From CAVXJN01 sp963762165 (GTDB taxonomy: Bacteria > Pseudomonadota > Gammaproteobacteria > JASBUN01): a stretch of 64,000 nucleotides of DNA. Positions 26,762-36,567 of the stretch are shown here, piece after piece (position 1 is the stretch's first letter; each line of letters begins with the position of its first letter). The notes under the pieces were generated by a model. That model was not told the origin of the DNA. It was given only the letters and a program-made list of their open reading frames with translations, and did no database searches. A program made the translations under genes and the position numbers. The stretch is from contig CAVXJN010000003.1 in the NCBI GenBank assembly GCA_963762165.1, positions 992,001 to 1,056,000 on the forward strand, in the 5' to 3' direction.

Positions 26762-28240
26762 GCCGTTGTTCTCGCTTGGTACAGGCTGTCGAGTTCGATG
26801 CCATAACGGCGGGCCACCGAGCCGCGATCGACCGCGCCCGCGGCGTTGGCGAGGCCGTTGGCCGCGGAGAACGGTTCCGCCGCAACCGCCCAGCGCTGCA
26901 CGCGGGCGTAGTCGGGCAGGCGGCTGTTGGCCTCGGCCACGGCTGCCCTGATGCCCGGCGCCCGTAGTGGTCGGATGGACAACCAGGACTGCCACGTTGT
27001 AGGGCATACCGTCTCCATACACCGCCGCCTGCAGCAGTGCGCCGTTGCCGAGCAGCTCGCTCTCGACCCACTCCGGCGAAACATTGCGTCCGAATGCGGT
27101 TGTGAAGGCGTGGTCGGCGCGACCGGTGATGTGCAGATAGCCGCCGCGGTCGAAATAGCCCAGATCCCCGGTGCGCCACTGCTCCTGGCTGGCGTCGAGT
27201 TGGCCGAGATAACCTTTGAACAGGGCGCCGCCGACGACGACTTCACCGTCGTCGGTTATGCGAACCCGCGCATGTGGCAATGGCTGGCCGACGCTGCCCA
27301 GACGATCACTGCCGGGCATGTTCAGAGTCACGACCGAACAGGCTTCCGACAGACCGTAACCTTCGAATACAGGCAGCCCCACCTGCCGTGCCCTGGCAAT
27401 CAGGGTCGGTGCCGTGCGCGCACCCCCGACGGCGACAAAGCGCAGGTGCGGGCGGGCAGCGGCGCCCGATTCGATGGCCATGACCATGGCTTTGAGCAAT
27501 TGCGGCACGACAATGGTGGAAGAGGGCCGGAAGCGATGTAGCGCCCGTACCAGCGCTGCGGCATCGACTCCGCTGGAGCCGCGGATGCCGCACTCGGACA
27601 AGTCGGGAACGAAAGCGTGGGCGCCGCTGTATAGCGGACTGTACAGGCCGCCGATGTTTTCCAGCAGGGTGGAAAGCGGTAACAGGGACAAGGTGCGATC
27701 GTCGGCGGTTCCCCGCAACGCTTTGCTCAGACCCACGCTTACGGTCTGCAATGCCTCGTCGCCCAGGCACACGCCTTTTGGCGTTCCGGTGGTACCGGAG
27801 GTGTAGGTGAGTTTGCGCGTGTCTTCAGGAAATCGCCGGCCGGCATCGACCGACATACGAAACCAGGTGGTGGGAGAGCCGGCCACCGTGCGTTGGGCTT
27901 CGGGCGCGACATGGGACAAACGGGTCAGTCGTTGCGGTTGATCGGTGATCACCAGCTCGGGGCGCGCATCGGTCAGCACATGCTGCAGTTGCGCATCGGA
28001 GAAGAACGCCGGCAAGGGAATGCAAGTGGCGCCTGCGTGCAGCGCTGCCAGGTCCAGCACCGCCCAGGGACCGCCATTGGCCAATAACAGCGCAACGCGG
28101 TGACCGGTGAACAACGGCGACAGCCGTTCGATTTCCGCCTGCAATTCCCCGTAGCTGATCGTGTTGCAGGCGTCGCTGACCGCCGCCCGCTGCGGGTCCC
28201 GGCGCGCGTGCTCGGCAATGCGCGAAATCACCAGGTTCAT
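26748..28240 (-). CDS. AMP-binding (acyl-adenylate/CoA ligase) protein
   Basis: An ANL-superfamily protein of about 496 residues after correcting two lesions (near 26953 and 26775). It shows LTYTSGTTGTPKGV, the YGLSE motif and the WRTGDLGYFD hinge region. In the corrected C-terminal lobe the region that should carry the catalytic lysine reads ANGLANAAGAVDRG, with no lysine, so full thioesterification or adenylation may be altered. The ATG at 28240 overlaps the hemolysin-family stop (ATGA) and has AGGAGC 9 bases upstream. Probably activates a carboxylic acid for the neighbouring acyltransferase-like and oxidase proteins. Confidence 0.85.
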
Positions 28241-28975
28241 TGGACATGCTCCTGCGCCGTTTCCGCGTCGCACCCGAATGTCGACGCCTGGCGGAAGCAG
28301 TCCTGCAGCAAGCGGTGCAGCAGCGGTTGACTGTCGACTCAACACGCCGCCGAGTTTGCGAATGCCAGAACGAATGTCACCGGCGCAGACCACTGGGCGC
28401 CGGTCGTAGTAGCTGCCCCAGTCGCAGCCGCCATCGGGCAGGCGGGCCGGGTCGGCGGGAGCCAACTGGATCGGCATCAGCCCCAGACGTTGGAATGCGT
28501 TGAACAGCGGCTGCACTGCGGTGAACACCACCCAGCGATAGCCGCAGGCGTGCAGGAACGCTGTGACCGCCGCGATCAGCCAACGCGCTTCTCCGGCAGC
28601 GGTCAGGGCGAGGTTGCCTACTTCGACCACGCGTTCGCGGGCGGCGGGCTGCTGCCAATGCACGGCGATCAGGGATTCAACCGGATTCCGCAGATACTGT
28701 TCGGCGAACATCGGCCCCTCCAGGCCGCCGCGGAGTCCCACCGCGGCCCGTAGTCGCGGACCGGTGGCGAAGGAAAGCAGGGTCGGGTGGAAAGCATTCA
28801 GTTTGGCGCCGTAGGTGGCGAGGAACACTGAGCGAATGAATCCCTCGACCTGGCTGCGCAGCGGATCATCGCCGCTGTGGATCTCCACCGATACCGGTTG
28901 CTGCAACTCGTTCAGAAAGGGCTCGACGCCGGCCAATATGCACGGGTCGCTCGGGCAAGGATTTTCAAGGCTCAT
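28237..28975 (-). CDS. Thermostable hemolysin family protein
   Basis: A protein of about 245 residues, first gene of the operon, matching the thermostable hemolysin (delta-VPH) family: VEGFIRSVFLATYGAKLNAF, VEVGNLALTAAGEARWLIAA and LFNAFQRLGLMP. The order of these blocks resembles a GNAT-like acyltransferase fold, so an enzymatic rather than lytic role is likely (inference). One extra base near 28340 hides the true C terminus; reading on gives SQPLLHRLLQDCFRQ and a stop at 28237 that overlaps the next start. I choose the ATG at 28975 because a sigma-54 promoter would place the transcript start about 30 bases upstream of it. Confidence 0.85.
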
Positions 28976-29014
28976 GGGCGCGCTCTGGTTGGCTGGAACC
29001 ACGGCAACGAGCAG

Positions 29015-29030
29015 AGCGAGAATCGTGCCA
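29015..29030 (-). promoter_or_regulatory. Sigma-54 promoter of the hemolysin-HDO operon
   Basis: On the minus strand the sequence TGGCACGATTCTCGCT matches the sigma-54 consensus TGGCACG-N4-TTGCW with one mismatch (TCGC for TTGC); the invariant GG and GC are exactly 10 bases apart. It ends 40 bases before the ATG at 28975, so transcription would start about 30 bases upstream of it. A sigma-54-dependent response regulator is encoded 4 kb away in the same locus. Confidence 0.7.
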
Positions 29031-29144
29031 CCGATTCAAGATGTTGAAAGCTAAATAAAACTACCGGAAAACAGCCGCTGAAAATGCGCGCAAACCTCGG
29101 TGCCCTGCAAAAATTGTCTGACAGTTATTGCGCCATCCACTGCC

Positions 29145-29639
29145 TCAGCGTGATTGCGCGCACAGTCGATCGATGACGCCAGCCTGGTCGGCGGGAACCG
29201 GCAGCACCAGCACCGCGCGCACGCTGGCATTGACCCGGCAACTGGCGACATAGCCGATGGCGCCCTCGGTGCCGGAGACGAAGCGCAGCACCGCAGCCTG
29301 CGAGCCGAGCACGTAGGGTGGGCGTATGCCGTGGAAATAGCGCTCGTTCCAGTAGTTTTGCAACCCTTCGCTGGTTTCATGCAGCAAACTCAAGGAGAAC
29401 GCCCGGCGCAGTGCATTGCCTGATGGCAGGTTGACCGGTACCAGCATATGCCCCGCCCGATCGACGACGATTTTCTTCAAGTAGATATCCCGCAGGGTGG
29501 CGAGATCGATCGGCAGTTCGGGCCCGGAGCGGGCGACGATCACCGCAATGCCGGGATCGGCCGGAGCCGCTGGCGTAATGCCGCAGAGGCCGAACGCAAG
29601 CATGAAACCCAGCGCTAAGTTGAGTCGCAGGCGCGCCAT
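29145..29639 (-). CDS. Small periplasmic phosphate-binding-like (PstS-like) protein
   Basis: A 164-residue secreted protein with a signal peptide (cut near APA-DPG). The rest resembles a shortened PBP_like/PstS domain: IAVIVARSGPELPIDLATL, LRDIYLKK, VNLPSG, and the typical ending GAIGYV(x)SC. It is about half the length of true PstS and has no transporter genes beside it, so it may present a ligand to the sensor kinase or help a porin. It starts 3 bases after the porin-like gene ends and lies about 170 bases upstream of the hemolysin gene. Confidence 0.8.
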   Translation of the reverse strand: MARLRLNLALGFMLAFGLCGITPAAPADPGIAVIVARSGPELPIDLATLRDIYLKKIVVDRAGHMLVPVNLPSGNALRRAFSLSLLHETSEGLQNYWNERYFHGIRPPYVLGSQAAVLRFVSGTEGAIGYVASCRVNASVRAVLVLPVPADQAGVIDRLCAQSR

Positions 29640-29642
29640 TGC

Positions 29643-30723
29643 TCAGAACAAAATCGCCAGCGAACCGAGCCAACCGTCCGGCGCGACCTGTTCGTTACCC
29701 GAGCCGCTGCGGTATTCGAGCTTGAGCGACAACGGCGGCTGCGGCCGGTAGGTGAGGCCAAAGGTGTTGATGGTGACGTCGTCGCTCAAGACCGCCGCGC
29801 GGTACTGTTCCCGCCGTCCGATCAAATACAGGTGATGGGGAATCGGTACCACTGCCTGCAGAAAGCCGCCGCGCTCATCGGAGTCCGATGAACCGCCCGT
29901 GCGATACACCGCTTCGCCGCTCAGTTCCAGATGAGGTGTGTTCCAGTAGAAGTCCAAGCCGTAGAGGTTTTTCTCCTGTCGCCGTTTCTGGGTTTCGAAA
30001 TGGACGTAGGACGCGCCGACCTCGAAGCGGTTCTCGATGAAGTGGTAGAGCGCGCGAGCGCCGGTGGCGCGATTGAAGTTATTGGTGACTTTTAGGGTCG
30101 AGCCCGGCTCTTCGAAGGCAGCGCTCATCCCGTTCCAGCGGATCGAGCCGGTCGGTGTCGTCGGCGAATATCCAGTAGTCGAGGTTGCGGCCGCCAGCGG
30201 GCAGCGTGCCGTAGGCCATTGCACCCGATGCATGGCGGGCGAAAGCCGCAGTGGCCGTGAGCGGCCGGGACACGGTCCAGACCAACGGGTCGGCGTGAAT
30301 CAGGTTCCAGCGGCCTACAGGAGTCAGGAACTTGCCGAAACGCAGCGTAACGGCGGGGCCCAGGCGGTAGTCGGCATACAGGCGCTCGATGTCGAACTCG
30401 GGATTGTGATTGGCGCCGCCGTCGTCGTTGAATTCCAACGCGTCGCCGATTTCCATTTCGGTAAATAAATTCCACCGCGGTCCGAGATTTTTGTTCACGA
30501 ACAAGCTCAGGTCGCGCACGCTGAGCACTTGCTCGCGATGCTGCAGGCCTTCGTATTGCAAGCTCAGGTAGCCGCCGACGTCCAGGTTCAGGGCAGGGAC
30601 GTGGAGACCCTGCCCAAGTCGATACGGCGGCTGGTTTCGGGATGTGGAATCGTTCGGCGCGGCTGCTACTGAACATGTGGCGAGCAACGCGGTCACAGCA
30701 ATCAGGAAATCGAAACGTGACAT
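29643..30723 (-). CDS. Porin-like outer-membrane beta-barrel (one frame lesion)
   Basis: About 359 residues after removing one extra base near 30130. A signal peptide (MSRFDFLIAVTALLATCSVA) is followed by alternating beta strands typical of phosphate-selective porin O/P-like barrels: LNLDVGGYLSLQYEG, LFTEMEIGDAL, LRFGKFLTPVGRWN. After the lesion the strands continue with ALYHFIENRFEVGASYVHF and LKLEYRSGSG and end in LAILF, with a C-terminal aromatic as usual for outer-membrane barrels. Co-transcribed with the PstS-like gene and divergent from the sensor kinase. Confidence 0.78.
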
Positions 30724-30919
30724 AGTGCTTTCGTATTGTTGTTTGCGGACGGCAGGCTATGGAACCTGCACTATAGCCGCGCGGACGCCGAAGCAGCTAC
30801 AAGTCCGCGGAAGCGGCAGTATAACGACTCCCGGCGCGCGGCAAGCATTGTCATTTGCATATTCATTTGGCAAGGTCGGTATCCGGCGGGGCGATCCCGG
30901 TCAGAGGAATCCAGCAGGC

Positions 30920-32688
30920 GTGACCATTCGCAACGCCTTACTTCGCGCCTTCTTTTGGTTGGTTCTCGGTGCCATTGCGCTGATGGGCGCGCTGTCCTTC
31001 GTTGAAGCGCGGCTGGCGCTGCAATCGGAAATCGCAGGGAACCTGCAAACCAGTGCCGGCGCCGCGCTGCAACGCATTGATACATTTTTATTTGCCCAAT
31101 TCGAGAATCTGCGCCTCTGGCGGCGGTTGGAGATCATGCAGGACATTCGGGTCGAAGACGTCGACAAGCGTTTGTCCCATTTTCTTTTCGACTTGCGCAG
31201 CGGCCAGGGGACGGCATACCGGACGCTGTTCTGCACCGATCTGAACGGGCGCGTGGTCGCATCCAGCGACCCGGCACTGATCGGCAGCCGCGCGCCCGGA
31301 ATCAGCCGCTGGACGACGGTATCCGGGGGTAGCGCGGCGTTACAGCTGCAACCCGTGCATGATCGGCGGGGAGACACCCTGGCGCTGCGTGCGCCCATCG
31401 CCGATGCCTTCGGTCACGGCCAATTGGGTTTTTTGTACGCCATGCTGGATTGGGGCGCGGTATCGGACTTGCTCGATGATGCCGCCGGCGGACCGCGCAG
31501 CGCGGTTTTACTCGATGACCGAGGATGGATCATCGGCGCCTCGGAAAGTCTGCGTGGGGATCGAAGTCTGTCGAGCACGAATATGCAAAACTGGATCACG
31601 AAACGTGGCGGTGTCACTCGCGTGCGCGATGGCAGCCCATTGGGACTGTCAACGCTGCTGGTGGGAACCGCCGCTTCCAGCGGTTATCAACACTTTCCCG
31701 GTCTGGGCTGGCACCTGCTGATGGTCGAGCCCACCAGCCGGGCATACCAACCCATATGGCGCATGCTTTGGTCCATGGTGACGGTGCTGCTGGTCACGCT
31801 CGCCATCGCAGTGTGGACATCGAAACGCATCGCCGGGCGCATCGCCCAGCCGATCGTGGCGTTGACCGAATTTACCCGCCGGTATCGCAGCGGCGAGGCG
31901 AGGGGCCCGGAGGTGCGACCGGGCGCGAGCATCGACGAAGTCGACGAGCTGGATCGCGCCTTCGTCGATATGATGCAAGCCTTGGAACAATCCCGCGAAC
32001 AAATCGTGCGCGCCGGGAAACTTGCCGTGGTCGGCGAAATGGCCGCCATCATGGCCCACGAAGTACGCACGCCGCTGGGCATCGTGCGCAGTTCCGCGCA
32101 GTTGTTGCAGCGCAGACCGAACCTGGACGAACGCGAGCGGGAACTGCTCGATTATATCCTCAGCGAAACCGACCGGCTCAATCGCCTGGTGACCATGCTG
32201 CTGGAATGCGCGCGGCCGCGGCCGCCGGAATTCAAACTCCACGATCTGCACGACATCGCCGGCAATGTGCTCGATCTGTTGTCGTCGAAAGCGGAGAAAA
32301 AGCAGATTTCATTGCTGCGGGAATTCAACGCTGACAGCGGCGTACTGGCGTGCGATCGGGAGCAGTTGACCCAGGTATTTCTGAACCTGGTTCTCAACGC
32401 CCTGGATTTCGTGCCGGAGCGAGGCCGGGTTGGTATTCGCACATCCACCGAGGGTACACGGTTGCGGGTACAGCGTATACGACGACGGCCCGGGGATCGC
32501 CGCCGGATCTGCGCCAGCGGGTGTTCGATCCGTTCTTCAGCCGCCGCGAGGGCGGCATCGGCCTGGGCCTGACGGTGGTGCAGCAGATCGTGCAAGTACA
32601 TCATGGCGATATCCAGGTGAGCGAAAGCCCCTGGGGCGGCGCGAGCTTCGACATGGTCTTCGAGCGGCGACAGCTGGAACCGGACTGA
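30920..32688 (+). CDS. Sensor histidine kinase (two frame lesions)
   Basis: About 588 residues, GTG start at 30920 with GAGGA upstream; the open frame back to 30644 is an artefact. Two transmembrane helices (about 10-32 and 290-312) bracket a periplasmic dCache-like sensor. HAMP, then a HisKA domain with His in IMAHEVRTPLGIVRSS, then a HATPase domain with NLVLNALDFVPERGR. Two extra bases (about 32460 and 32500) break the ATP-binding part, but in the correct frames DDGPGIAA, VFDPFFSRREGG and IGLGLTVVQQI follow. The stop overlaps the response-regulator start (TGATG). It probably responds to a periplasmic ligand delivered through the divergent porin and PstS-like proteins. Confidence 0.85.
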
Positions 32689-34050
32689 TGGACACCAAAC
32701 GAATATCTGGTGGTCGACGACGAAGCAAAGATGCGCCGGCTGCTGGAGCTGTCGTTGAAGAACATGGGCCACGACGTGGTGCAGGCCGTGGACGGCGAGG
32801 CGGCGGTGCGCGCCTTCGACGACGGGCCTTTTGATCTCGTGCTGACCGACCTGCGCATGCCGCGCATGGACGGCATCGCACTTGTTGCGGGCGCTGCGCG
32901 AACGCGGCGAAGACGTGCCGGTGATCGTGCTCACCGCCTTCGGCAGCATCGAGTCGGCGGTGGAGGCGATGAAACTGGGCGCGTCGGATTACATCATCCG
33001 TCCGTTCGAAATGGATACGCGTGGAGCTGGCCGTGGCGCGGGCGCTGGCCCTGGGTACAGTGCAGCGGGAAAACCGCTTCCTGCGCGACGAAGTCGCGAA
33101 GGGATGGGGCGAGTTCGTCGGCGCCAGCCCGCGCATGCAGGAACTCTACGACCTGGTGCGGCAGGTGGCGCCGACGCGCAGCAGCGTGCTGATCGTCGGC
33201 GAAACCGGTACCGGCAAGGAACTTGTCGCCCGCGCGCTGCACCAGGGTTCGGGGCGCTCCGGCTTGTTCGTGCCGATCAACTGCGCCGCGATTCCCGCGG
33301 AACTGCTGGAAAGCGAATTGTTCGGCCATCTCAAAGGCGCGTTCACCGGCGCCACCCGCGACCGCATCGGCCGCTGCGAATTGGCGAGCGGCGGCACTTT
33401 GTTCCTGGACGAAATCACCGAAATGCCGCCGGCTTTGCAAGCCAAGCTGTTGCGGGTGCTGCAGGAGGGCAAGGTGGAACGCCTGGGCGCCCACGTCCGC
33501 TGGCGGTGGATTTGCGCGTGGTCGCCGCCACCAACCGCGACCCGCAGCAGGCGGTAGACGACGGCGTGCTGCGGGCCGACCTGTACTTCCGTATCAACGT
33601 CATGCGCATCGACGTGCCGTTGCTGCGCGAGCGCCCGGAAGATATTCCATTGTTGGCGGAACATTTCCTGAGTCAATGTGCGCTGGAACTGGGTCGACCG
33701 GTACCTCATCTCAGCGCGGCCGCGCTGGCGCGGTTGCAAGCCTATGGTTGGCCGGGCAACGTGCGCGAACTGGAAAACATCATGGAGCGCGCGGCGGTGT
33801 CTGTGCCGCGAGCGCGAGGTGTTGCCGACGCACTTGCCTGCGGATCTTTGCGAATCTCCTTCGCCGATAGCGCCGCCCGGCCTGTCGGACCGGGCCACCC
33901 TTGGCGATGCGTCCGCAAGTCGAAGGCTTGGAGATCGAACTGATCCGCGAAGCGCTGCGCCGCTCCGAGGACAACAAGGCGGCTGCGGCGCGTTTGCTTG
34001 AAATCAGCGAGCGGGCATTGTGGTACAAGATCAAGCGCTACGGGCTGTAG
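32688..34050 (+). CDS. Sigma-54-dependent response regulator, NtrC family (several lesions)
   Basis: About 452 residues when six single-base lesions (near 32707, 32883, 33019, 33510, 33800 and 33905) are corrected; no single frame runs through. In order: receiver domain with VVDDEAKMRRL and phospho-acceptor in VLTDLRMPRMDG; AAA+ domain with Walker A GETGTGKE, the sigma-54 contact loop GAFTGA, Walker B GTLFLDEI and LRVVAATNRD; and a Fis-type helix-turn-helix ending NKAAAARLLEISERALWYK. All key residues are present, so the protein is probably functional in the organism. It should activate sigma-54 promoters, most obviously the one at 29015-29030. Confidence 0.85.
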
Positions 34051-34065
34051 CGCACTGCCGACAGC

Positions 34066-34327
34066 TCAGCCGCCGCTGAGCGCCTGTACGATCACCACTT
34101 CGTCGCCGGCGCGCAGCGGTTGCGAAAGCTCGAAAGTCTGCACCCCGTTGACGAAGAAGCGCACATGCGGCACGCATGCGATCCTGTTCGTCCACCATGC
34201 GAAAGCGGATACCGGCGAATCGTCGGTCGAGGTCGTCCACCAACGCAGCGAGCGTGTCGCCTTCGGCTTGCACTTCGCTGGCGTGCCCGGTGTAGGAACG
34301 TAAGGCGCTGGGTATCAGGACTTTCAC
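34066..34327 (-). CDS. MoaD/ThiS-like ubiquitin-fold protein (one frame lesion)
   Basis: About 86 residues: MKVLIPSALRSYTGHASEVQ, then LVDDLDRRFAGIRFRM, and after one extra base near 34168 the frame continues PHVRFFVNGVQ, AGDEVVIVQALSGG and stops at 34066. The C-terminal Gly-Gly, needed for adenylation and sulfur transfer, is intact. The gene follows the BNR-repeat gene by 13 bases. No molybdopterin or thiamine genes are near, so it is a specialised sulfur carrier or a non-catalytic relative; its partner adenylating enzyme would be elsewhere. Confidence 0.8.
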
Positions 34328-34340
34328 GGTCGTTTACCGG

Positions 34341-35523
34341 TCAGGAAAGCAACGCCGCTTCCACTGAATAGATCTCCGGCAAATGGCGCGCGATGCACGA
34401 CCATTCGCGGCCTTCGTCGTGGCTCATCCACAACTCGCCGCTGGTGGTGCCGAAATACAATCCCACCGGGTCGGCGCTATCGGCGCACATCGCCTGGCGC
34501 TTCACGGTCCACCACGCTTGTTGCTCGGGCAAGCCCGCGTCCAGTCGACGCCAGGTCTTGCCGGCGTTGCGAGTGCCGAACACCGCCGGCTTGCCACCGG
34601 GACTGGTGCGCGGCCAGACACTGGTGCCGTCCATGGGAAACACCCAGGCGGCATCGGCGTCGCGCGGGATGGACGACCATGGGAAAGCCGATGTCGCCGA
34701 CCCGTTCGGGCATCGCCTTGCCCACGCGCTGCCATTGTTGCGCCGGCCGGTCGAGCCGATAGATACCGCAATGGTTTTGCTGGTACAGGCGATCCGGATT
34801 GCTGGGACACATGCGCACGCAATGGGGATCATGAAATGTCGCTTCGCCGGCGTCGAAACCTTCCACCACGTCGATCCCCTGCAGGAGCGGTGTGAAGCTG
34901 CGGCCGCCGTCGGTGGATTCGTGCACACCGCCGCCGGACATGGCGAAATACAAGTGCTGCGGATCGCGCGGGTCAATGATGATGGAATGCAGCTTGGGCC
35001 CATCGGGGGTTCCGTCCTGCACCGTGCCCATCCATTTGCGGTATTGCGGATCGTCGTTGATACAGGAAAAAGGCTGCCAGGACGCGCCGCCATCGTCGGA
35101 GCGGAACAAACCCTGGGGTGAAGTGCCGGCGTACCAGACGTCGGGCTCGTTGGCGTGGGCCGGGGTCAACCAGAATGTGTGATCCACGGCGCGCGCGTTT
35201 TTCGGATTCTTGCTCTTGGCGAATGCCGGCGGTTGGGTCGCTTCCTTCCAGTTGCGGCCGAGGTCCGTGGAACGGAACACCGTGGGCCCCAGATGTCCGG
35301 TCTTGGCGGCCGCCAGTATGGTCCGGCCGTCGCGGGGGTCGACTGCAATGTGATTGATGATGTGGCCGAGGAAGTGAGGTCCGTCGTTGTGCCAACGCTT
35401 GCGTTTGGCATTGGCGTGATACAGCCACGCGCCTTTGCGCGTGCCGACCAGCACCAGGATCTCGGGCTTTCCGGCCTTCGATTTGAGCTTGGTTGAAGCT
35501 TTGCTTTTCTTTTCCGTTGCCAT
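34341..35523 (-). CDS. BNR/sialidase-like repeat (beta-propeller) protein
   Basis: About 393 residues with one extra base near 34668. No signal peptide; the Lys/Ala-rich start (MATEKKSKASTKLKSK) is followed by ILVLVGTRKGAWLYH and repeated BNR/Asp-box-like units: VFRSTDLGRNWKEA, LFRSDDGGASWQPF, VHESTDGGRSFTPL, and after the lesion FGTRNAGKTWRRL and MSHDEGREWSCI. This is the YCF48/exo-sialidase-like propeller often labelled glycosyl hydrolase. It lies between the YciI gene (23 bases upstream) and the MoaD-like gene in one operon. Enzymatic activity is doubtful; a binding role is as likely. Confidence 0.8.
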
Positions 35524-35546
35524 GGTGGTCGACTCCCGATGTTCAA

Positions 35547-35942
35547 TCAGCGTTCGTCTGCGGGCGACGGTTGCGTTTGCGATTGTTGTTGCGCGTTCGT
35601 GAGCGCCACGGTTTCGCGAATCGGTCGCACCGGGCGTACTTCGATGCTGCCCACCCGCGCCGGTGGAATTTTGGCTGCGATATGAATCGCTTCGTTGAGA
35701 TCGGTGGCTTCGATCATGTAAAAGCCCGCGAGCTGTTCCTTGGTTTCCGCGAACGGACCGTCGGTCACGGCTGTCTTGCCGTTGCGTACCCGTACCGTGG
35801 TCGCGGTGTGCACCGATTCCAAAGCCTCGGATGCAATACAGTGACCGCTTTCGCGAATCGCAGTGTCGTAGGCGACACAATCCTCGTCAGGCAATTCGCC
35901 CAGATTGTTTTCGTCCAGATACACGAGACACAGGTATTTCAT
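35547..35942 (-). CDS. YciI/DGPF-domain protein
   Basis: A 131-residue protein of the YCII-related (DGPF) family. MKYLCLVYLDE, TDGPFAETKEQLAGFYMIEA and IEVRPVRP are diagnostic. Intact frame. It follows the PhnB-like gene by 33 bases and precedes the BNR gene. Function of DGPF proteins is unknown; they are the usual neighbours and targets of ECF42-type sigma factors. Confidence 0.92.
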   Translation of the reverse strand: MKYLCLVYLDENNLGELPDEDCVAYDTAIRESGHCIASEALESVHTATTVRVRNGKTAVTDGPFAETKEQLAGFYMIEATDLNEAIHIAAKIPPARVGSIEVRPVRPIRETVALTNAQQQSQTQPSPADER

Positions 35943-35975
35943 AAGATGCTCCAGTGCGGCGCTACGGCCGACGGC

Positions 35976-36448
35976 TCAAGTGCAATCACTGCCCATGTTC
36001 GCTACGGCTTGCTCGATTTCGGCAGCGCTCACGTCGCGGATGTGGGTCGCAACCGACCAGCGATGGCCGAACGGATCCACCAATACACCGTAGCGGTCGC
36101 CCCAGAACATGTCCTGCACGCGGCATCGCCACCGTGGCGCCCGCGGCGACCGCGCGCTCCACGGTGCCATCGACGTCGTCGACGTAAAGATGGATGGTGA
36201 CCGGAGAGCCGTTGAGCGCTTTCGGTCCCAGAGCGTTCCACTGCGGCGCTTCGTCGATCAGCATCACCGACGAATCGCCGATGCGGATCTGCGCGTGCAT
36301 GAGTTTGCCGTCGGGACCGGGAAGTCGGGCCGATCTCCACTGCGCCGAAGGCCTTTTTATAAAATTCGATAGCGTCGGCGGCGCCGGCGCAGACCAGGTG
36401 GGGCGTGACACTGTGCATGCCTTGGGGGATGGGATTCACTGTGCTCAT
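35976..36448 (-). CDS. PhnB/VOC-family glyoxalase-like protein (two frame lesions)
   Basis: About 156 residues once two extra bases (near 36326 and 36120) are removed. It begins MSTVNPIPQGMHSVTPHLV, then AAIEFYKKAFGAVEI, then RLPGPDGKLMHAQIRIGDS and VDGTVERAVAAGATV, and ends DRYGVLVDPFGHRWSVATH. This is the PhnB subgroup of the vicinal-oxygen-chelate fold (glyoxalase/bleomycin-resistance). Probably a small-metabolite enzyme or binding protein. It is the first gene of an operon behind one of the two ECF-type promoters. Confidence 0.82.
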
Positions 36449-36516
36449 GAGGTTGTTCTCCGCGAGTCGTAGCTGACGATGGAAGGCCGATTTCGGGCCT
36501 ATCCGTTCCCTGAGTA

Positions 36517-36543
36517 GTCGCAGCGGCGGCGGGCAATTCGACA
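36517..36543 (-). promoter_or_regulatory. ECF42-type promoter upstream of the PhnB-like gene
   Basis: On the minus strand TGTCGA, 17 bases, then CGACTA. The last base of CGAC is 68 bases upstream of the ATG at 36448. The same motif and spacing occur upstream of another DGPF gene at 37505-37531. From memory, TGTCGA (-35) and CGA/TC (-10) are the elements reported for ECF42 sigma factors. Confidence 0.7.
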
Positions 36544-36567
36544 TCCCGGCAGAAAATGCGATTGCGT

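Noticed and set aside
26075..29002. Apparent 975-residue megaprotein combining hemolysin, ligase and oxidase
   Set aside because: Three separate genes with overlapping starts and stops become clear when single-base lesions are corrected.
29090..29108. Second sigma-54-like motif (GGGCACC...TTTGC) upstream of the hemolysin gene
   Set aside because: The GG-GC spacing is 11, not 10; the site at 29015-29030 fits better.
30750..30768. Inverted repeat GCAGG-N8-CCTGC between the porin and kinase genes as an operator
   Set aside because: Short stem, single occurrence; cannot be told from chance without comparison to relatives.
34477..35880. Apparent 467-residue frame extending the BNR gene upstream
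   Set aside because: The upstream part is the YciI gene in another frame; the BNR protein begins at the ATG at 35523.
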